This document shows, piece by piece, positions 60,601 to 64,000 of a DNA stretch of 64,000 bases. A program made the position numbers and the translations under genes. The notes under the pieces are model-generated. The model made no database searches and was not told the origin of the DNA. It saw only the letters and a program-made list of their open reading frames with translations. The DNA lies in assembly GCA_964503145.1 (NCBI GenBank), contig CAZCYV010000002.1:558001-622000 (forward strand), in the 5' to 3' direction. The DNA is from RBG-16-57-11 sp964503145. Its GTDB lineage: Bacteria; Chloroflexota; Anaerolineae; Anaerolineales; UBA4823. The stretch's first letter is position 1. Each line of letters starts with the position of its first letter.

Positions 60601-60784
60601 TTTGGAATTATTGGCGTTTGTAACCAACCACCCAGCCAGCCCCGAACATGCCCGGCGGGATGCACAAAGCGATTTTGATCTTCTTAAGGCAGAATTGCCC
60701 ACCGATGTAGTCGCCAAGGCAGTTCATGCCGCACAGGAAATTTCCCTGGAAGGAATCCTGGTTTGCCTGGGTATAACCTCTTGA
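57659..60784 (+). CDS. AfsR/SARP-like regulator: BTAD, NB-ARC ATPase, TPR
   Basis: 1041 residues from a TTG. N-terminal winged helix ('INVLGPVQLTLAGKPL', 'LLWSDLPEDDARRNLRVEVSKLRRWL', about 1-85) plus BTAD (about 95-240). An NB-ARC/AAA-type NTPase follows: P-loop 'GPGGIGKTRLALEI' near 302, 'MLLVLDNFEQL' near 377. C-terminal TPRs are about 780-1000. Such proteins couple nucleotide switching and TPR ligand sensing to DNA binding. It is divergent from the small YRAYLLRIW gene and giant surface protein, which are natural candidate targets. Confidence 0.88.
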   Translation: MEKLEINVLGPVQLTLAGKPLAGLVSAKAKALLVYLAIERRPCSRSALAGLLWSDLPEDDARRNLRVEVSKLRRWLNPYLVFTSQEASINPTSPYLVDVHEFEDWVSKFRAQASSPDLSQMLETVALYRGDFLSDFHVRAAPLFEEWVLVERERLRQLALDLLDQINQAAIQQQDWKAGLFAARKSLAIDSWREKSHRQLMIILVLSGDRSAALAQFETARRILVQELGVEPGPETLALYQRIKQGELIPPASSAPMIQIGASPPPHNLPAPTTSFIGRQAELAQVAELLADPGCRLLTLTGPGGIGKTRLALEICWKLFSDPAAIFKDGLYFVPLASLTDPDLLAPTIAGALDLSLSGSQEAQKQLAQHLKDKRMLLVLDNFEQLVEAAPVLVEILRGAPGVKLLVTSRHQLDLYEEWVFSVEGMSYPAHVDRAGWQDFSAVQLFQQRARRVNLRFSVEEHRDCIVHLCQLLEGLPLGIELAAAWLQVLPCEQISRLIEHNLDLPENRIRNLPPRQRSLRAVLQYSWDLLSEEEQHTLARIAVFQPGFTPQAAEAVARSRPRTLAGLVSKSLLRFTSDGRYGMHSLLQAFAQEKLAEPELDAVREAHSHYYGAYLSVREQDISGPRETAAIDEIAMEIGNIRLGWQWAIGKISATRTNPSSPPSPKVLTLIEQYLPMLSAFYQHRSWFHEGQAVFSHAASTMENAGFDQMEPTSRAPFLLGSVCLARARFCRVLGQNKTAHSLVLKGLSLLGQASDSLQIADAWHLLGQIEHQMGAGEAADQAYHQSLDIYRCLNNPTGIASNLISLGVLAKNRGDLSQASDLYMECLEIFRQRDDPRGIWVCLINLGNIANVQQDYQQAKRLYEESLTTLQGSGDKSRQALTLVNLGSVARETDACEQALQYYLESLKIGEETGEKRILIASLDGLGKTYLNQGDLAAAQDYLLKALRNAIEANLLPQALDSLASLGRLKTNLGEMELALELLAFVTNHPASPEHARRDAQSDFDLLKAELPTDVVAKAVHAAQEISLEGILVCLGITS

Positions 60785-60835
60785 GAAAAAATGCATGCCA
60801 GCTATGTTTACATTCAAAGAATTAGGAGCATCGAA

Positions 60836-61435
60836 ATGAAAATCAGCATCATCGGCGCAGGCAACATTGGCAGCACGCTGGGCCACAAATGGGCTGCCGC
60901 GGGTCATCGGATAGCTTTCGGGGTGCGCCATCCCGCCGATTCCAAATTCGAAGCGTTACAGGCCAGCGGCGAAGTGACCGGAGTCGGCGAGGCGGCTGCT
61001 TTTGGCGAGGTGGTGGTGCTGGCGCTGCCCGGCGCGGCGGTGGAGGACTTCGTCTCGACATACGCCGAGGCCCTGGCAGGAAAGATCATCATTGACACCA
61101 CCAACAACGTGCGCCAGGCGCCAATGAACCAGCTGGCTTTCCTGGCGGAGAAGGTTCCCGGCGCGCGACTGGTGCGCGCCTTCAACACGCTGGGGTGGGA
61201 GAACTTTGCCGACCCGCAGATCGGCGGCGAGCAGATCGATCTGTTCTTCTGCGGAGACCCGGCGGCGCGCCCGGCTGCCGAACAACTGATTGCGGAGATT
61301 GGTCTGCGGCCGGTCTATATCGGCGGTATCGATCAGGCTGCGGCGCTGGACGGAATGACGCGGGTGTGGTTTGCGCTGGCGCTGGGCCAGGGCTATGGGC
61401 GGCGGACCGCCTTCAAGCTGTTGACAGAGAAGTAG
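60836..61435 (+). CDS. NADPH-dependent F420 reductase-like protein
   Basis: 199 residues from ATG 60836 with TAGGAG upstream. 'KISIIGAGNIGSTLGHKWAAAGHRIAFGVRHP' is the Rossmann dinucleotide motif of the Fno/NADP-oxidoreductase F420 family. 'VVLALPGAAVEDFV', 'IIDTTNNVRQA' and 'RAFNTLGWENFADP' are also typical. Many bacterial members act on other cofactors or are uncharacterised, so F420 use is not proven. Confidence 0.82.
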   Translation: MKISIIGAGNIGSTLGHKWAAAGHRIAFGVRHPADSKFEALQASGEVTGVGEAAAFGEVVVLALPGAAVEDFVSTYAEALAGKIIIDTTNNVRQAPMNQLAFLAEKVPGARLVRAFNTLGWENFADPQIGGEQIDLFFCGDPAARPAAEQLIAEIGLRPVYIGGIDQAAALDGMTRVWFALALGQGYGRRTAFKLLTEK

Positions 61436-61507
61436 CCTGCAGAAGCGCCTGTTCCGGTTCGCAAGGATTCAGGCAGCCACACCAGGTGAAGTTGGTTGAT
61501 ATCCGTC

Positions 61508-62419
61508 TCAGGAATACAAAGACGGGGCATCCGGGTCGTGGCGCAGGTAGTTGGCCCGGGCGCGACCAAAGCTGGTGGTGGCATAGCAGTAGCGGCAGCC
61601 AAACAAGCAGGTATCGTACATGCCGATATCCTTGCTGACCACACAGCCACAGGCGCTGCGCTGCCCCGGGTCTTTGGTGCGTGAGACCTCCAACCCGAAC
61701 ACCCGCTGGATGTATTCGTCATCCACGCACTTTCCAGGTCGAATGCCAAGGGGCTGCAGATTCCGCTCTTCGGCGCAGCTTACAATCTCCATGCAGTGCG
61801 CTCGAGCAATTGCTGCCAGATCGCACAGCAAATCGCCGAGCCAATCGGGCAAATCCCCTTGCGCCTCTGATGCATCCTTCTTCACAGGCAACAGTTGCGC
61901 GCCCTGGCGCGCCATCTCTTGGAGGCGCCCACGCAACTTGGGATAGTCATCCATCAGGCTGACCACCGAACGGTTGGTACAGCCGTCCAATGCCTGCGCC
62001 AGGCGGGCATAGGCAGCCCGATGATACGCTGGCGGCGTAATTTCGCTGAGCACGATTGGATCGTAGCGCCAGATCACTCGATCCGGTCCAATGCGTTGCG
62101 CCAGCTCGCGGAAAGTTTTCAGCGATGCCTGCAGGGGGGGATTATGGGAGTCGATCTGGGGCGGGTAACCCAGAAAGGTGTACTGAAAATAGTAGCGATA
62201 GCCGCGCTCATCCAATTCTTTTAGGTAGGGGAACAGAGGGCGTGGGTTGCGCGTCCAGAAGACGATCGCTTCAACGTCCTCGGGCAGCAAAGAAATGCGC
62301 GCCACCTGCTGGCGGTTAAAAGGATTGGGCACCTCGCAATATCCGGCTCGAACCCGCTTAATAAACCAGCGGGCGTAAAACGCCGGGATATCCGTCCGGC
62401 GACTGGCGCTGATGATCAT
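61508..62419 (-). CDS. DUF1848 protein with C-terminal radical-SAM-type cysteine motif
   Basis: 303 residues. 'IISASRRTDIPAFYARWFIKRVRAGYCEVPNPFNR' and 'EAIVFWTRNPRPLFPYL' are DUF1848 hallmarks. Near the C-terminus lies 'ACGCVVSKDIGMYDTCLFGCRYC', where C-x3-C-x2-C (about 269-276) matches the radical SAM 4Fe-4S signature that is normally N-terminal. The family is thus probably a permuted radical SAM enzyme. Reaction unknown. Confidence 0.85.
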   Translation of the reverse strand: MIISASRRTDIPAFYARWFIKRVRAGYCEVPNPFNRQQVARISLLPEDVEAIVFWTRNPRPLFPYLKELDERGYRYYFQYTFLGYPPQIDSHNPPLQASLKTFRELAQRIGPDRVIWRYDPIVLSEITPPAYHRAAYARLAQALDGCTNRSVVSLMDDYPKLRGRLQEMARQGAQLLPVKKDASEAQGDLPDWLGDLLCDLAAIARAHCMEIVSCAEERNLQPLGIRPGKCVDDEYIQRVFGLEVSRTKDPGQRSACGCVVSKDIGMYDTCLFGCRYCYATTSFGRARANYLRHDPDAPSLYS

Positions 62420-62434
62420 CGGAGCACAATCCTC

Positions 62435-62462
62435 TTGACAAATCGGTTATCTTGAATACAAT
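62435..62462 (+). promoter_or_regulatory. Promoter of the GntR-type regulator
   Basis: TTGACA (62435-62440), 16-nt spacer, TACAAT (62457-62462). The -10 box lies within the first unit of the tandem 8-bp repeat. Confidence 0.65.
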
Positions 62463-62502
62463 TATACAATAATACAATCAAACAATCGTACAAAGATACA
62501 GT
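62455..62502. repeat. Six tandem 8-bp repeats, consensus NATACAAT
   Basis: Units in order: aatacaat, tatacaat, aatacaat, caaacaat, cgtacaaa, gatacagt. Period is exactly 8 with decay toward the gene. The array overlaps the promoter of the GntR-type gene and ends 31 bp before its ATG. Confidence 0.85.
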
Positions 62503-62533
62503 ATGAGATCAGATGAAATTATAACCACTGAAG

Positions 62534-62974
62534 ATGAACGTCCAGATTGATTTCCGCTCGAGCCAACCCATCTACCTGCAGATCGTGGAGCAAATCCGCC
62601 AGATGGTAGCTCAAGGTGAGCTAAAGCCAGGCGATCAACTACCTACGGTGCGTCAGCTTGCTGCCGACCTGCGAGTCAATTTTAACACTGTTGCGCGGGC
62701 CTACCGCATCCTGGATGACGCCGGGTTGATCTCTACTCAGCACGGCCGCGGGACTTATGTTTGGGAGACCCCATCGGAAGAATCTCTGCAACGACTGCGC
62801 AGGCATGGGCTCGAGGAACTCACCAAGCAATACATTTGGGAAGCCACACGCCTGGGTTATTCGACGGTCGAAATTCAACAGGCTGTCATCCAACAAATCG
62901 TGACATTGAAAGAGAGCGTGGAACATGAAGAAAACCTCGACCGAGCAATCTACTCCAAAGCAGGTTCCCATTAA
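62534..62974 (+). CDS. GntR-family transcriptional regulator, YtrA subgroup
   Basis: 146 residues. Winged helix 'PIYLQIVEQIRQMVAQGELKPGDQLPTVRQLAADLRVNFNTVARAYRILDDAGL' (about 12-65) with the wing 'GRGTYV', then a short helical dimerisation tail (about 80-146), as in YtrA. This group usually represses its own operon with an ABC transporter. Here the downstream genes are a decayed slipin and a CPBP protease. It probably binds in its own upstream repeat-rich promoter. Confidence 0.9.
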   Translation: MNVQIDFRSSQPIYLQIVEQIRQMVAQGELKPGDQLPTVRQLAADLRVNFNTVARAYRILDDAGLISTQHGRGTYVWETPSEESLQRLRRHGLEELTKQYIWEATRLGYSTVEIQQAVIQQIVTLKESVEHEENLDRAIYSKAGSH

Positions 62975-62983
62975 GAGTGACAA

Positions 62984-63241
62984 TTGGCGCATCAGCAGCA
63001 TCGCGCTGACGCTCTCCATGGCCAGATGCCGCTGGCGGATATCCTGGTCGGGCGTTCCAAGATGGACGCCGACCGGCAGCACATCATCGACGAGCGCACC
63101 GCGCCGTGGGGCGTCTCGGTGCAGTCAGTGGAGATCCGCGACATCATTATCCCTCAAAACCTCGAGGATGCGATGAGCCGCCAGGCGCAGGCCGCGCCAA
63201 TGCCGGAAGATAAAAACCCATCCGCCTCTAGCCGAGAATGA
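62984..63241 (+). pseudogene. Slipin/stomatin (SPFH) fragment
   Basis: Only the middle of an SPFH domain can be read: 'QMPLADILVGRSKMDADRQHIIDERTAPWGVSVQSVEIRDIIIPQNLEDAMSRQAQA' in one frame, split here into its key parts 'LADILVGR', 'IIDERTAPWGV' and 'EDAMSRQAQA'. The first codons before it are out of frame (the expected 'TLRSM' precedes in another frame), and the N-terminal membrane part and C-terminal coiled coil are missing. A relic of a band-7 gene. Confidence 0.65.
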
Positions 63242-63257
63242 CCGCTAAGGAAATGCC

Positions 63258-64000
63258 ATGTCTCAACGTAAAAATATTGTCGTGTTCCTGCTGATTGCTT
63301 TTTCTGTCGCCTGGGTGCTTTTTGTGTTGCCTATGGCCTTTGGGCCGAAGGGATCCGTCACCCGACAATACGCCACCCTGGTTTGCTGGGCAGCGGCGAT
63401 GTGGGCGCCGGGTCTGGCAGCTATCCTGACCACCTGGCTGGTCGATCAGGCGCCAATGGGCAAACTAAACCTGGGGCGCATGGGCGATAAGTGGAGCTAC
63501 CTTTTTGCCTGGCTCACGCCGCCCATGCTGGTGGCAGCGGCGGGCTTCTTGACCGCAGCGTTTGGCGTCGGCCAGCCCGATCTGCAATTCACCGCAATCC
63601 GAGAGGCCATGGCGCAGGCGCCCGGCCCGGCTATGCCGCCAATGTTGATCCTAAGCCTTCAAATCGTGATTGCCCTGACCGTTGCTCCGCTGTTCAATAC
63701 CCTGTTTGCGCTGGGAGAAGAACTGGGTTGGCGCGGCTACCTGTTGCCGAAGCTCATGCCTTTGGGAAACGGCCGCGCGATCTTGCTAAGTGGGGTCATC
63801 TGGGGCGTCTGGCACTGGCCAGCGATTCTCCAGGGTCACAATTACCCCGGCCAGCCCATTCTGGGGATGTTCCTGATGGTTGGATTCTGCGTGCTGTTTG
63901 GCGCGATCATGAGCTGGTTGTATCTGCGCACGCGCAGCCCCTGGGCGCCGGCGCTGGGGCATGGCACACTCAACGCAGTGGCGGGTTTTCCGCTGGTGTT
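63258..64000 (+). CDS. CPBP-family intramembrane glutamic endopeptidase (3' end outside window)
   Basis: 247 codons visible, cut by the right edge. About six hydrophobic helices. The motif 'GEELGWRGYLLPKL' (EExxxR, about 154-167) and 'WGVWHWPAIL' (about 183) plus a late 'GHGTLNA' are the conserved CPBP/Abi (CAAX prenyl protease-like) residues. AAGGAAA precedes ATG 63258. Often involved in maturation of small peptides or signalling; role unknown here. Confidence 0.88.
   Translation, partial: MSQRKNIVVFLLIAFSVAWVLFVLPMAFGPKGSVTRQYATLVCWAAAMWAPGLAAILTTWLVDQAPMGKLNLGRMGDKWSYLFAWLTPPMLVAAAGFLTAAFGVGQPDLQFTAIREAMAQAPGPAMPPMLILSLQIVIALTVAPLFNTLFALGEELGWRGYLLPKLMPLGNGRAILLSGVIWGVWHWPAILQGHNYPGQPILGMFLMVGFCVLFGAIMSWLYLRTRSPWAPALGHGTLNAVAGFPLV

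Noticed and set aside
1..64000. CRISPR array, tRNA, rRNA, prophage or integrated element boundaries
   Set aside because: No regularly spaced repeats, tRNA-like cloverleafs, rRNA stretches, integrase or phage structural genes were seen.

Overview
The window is a GC-rich bacterial chromosome segment, gene-dense on both strands. It most resembles a filamentous Chloroflexota of the Anaerolineae type. That assignment is inferred from several traits together: very large SecA, proline/threonine-rich M23 lipoproteins, an AfsR-like BTAD/NB-ARC/TPR regulator next to a small 'YRAYLLRIW' protein, a giant beta-helix/SdrD-type surface protein ending in LPLVFR, and several start codons only 6-8 nt from a TATAAT-like box (leaderless transcription). 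I saw no rRNA, tRNA, CRISPR array, intact insertion sequence or prophage.

Layout. 1-2384 (minus): two exported phosphatase-type proteins (PhoA-like, cut by the window edge, and PhoX-like). 2594-9813 (plus): the most unusual region, with a zinc-ribbon/subtilase/CBM48 protein, an esterase, a RimK-like ATP-grasp, a circularly permuted ATP-grasp, a YbdK/GCS2 carboxylate-amine ligase and a second classical ATP-grasp. This looks like a pathway that makes a small peptide or amide. 9845-13018 (minus): small hypothetical proteins, a candidate small RNA with its own promoter and terminator, a transposase remnant and a broken GT39-like membrane glycosyltransferase. 13133-15411 (plus): a YifB/ComM ATPase and an unknown protein. 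15490-24026 (minus): an AmrS-type radical SAM enzyme, a URO-D-like protein, then a secA - sugar symporter - acetyltransferase operon.

24089-33375 (plus): YqeB-like protein, FtcD, an M23 lipoprotein, dCTP deaminase, and three tandem LysM/lytic-transglycosylase-like/M23 lipoproteins. 33525-37714 (plus): a near-consensus promoter drives four consecutive genes that share a short SHOCT-like helical module, followed by an MFS exporter. 37689-40340 (minus): ECF sigma factor, zinc-finger anti-sigma, zinc ribbon, TlpA thioredoxin, OsmC and rhodanese, read as a thiol/redox stress operon. 40488-47687 (plus): two tandem SAM hydrolase-family enzymes, a complete ECF vitamin-type transporter (fused A-A', S, T) and a GH36 alpha-galactosidase. 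47699-49915 (minus): a BNR-repeat protein coupled to a MoaD/ThiS-like protein ending in Gly-Gly, and a PhnB-type protein.

50117-57516 (minus): the 2382-residue surface protein and a small companion, divergent from the BTAD regulator at 57659-60784. 60836-64000: an F420-dependent NADP reductase-like protein, a DUF1848 protein with a C-terminal radical-SAM cysteine motif, a GntR/YtrA regulator preceded by six tandem 8-bp repeats, a decayed slipin fragment, and a CPBP membrane protease cut by the window edge. All functional statements rest on reading motifs by eye; no database search was run.
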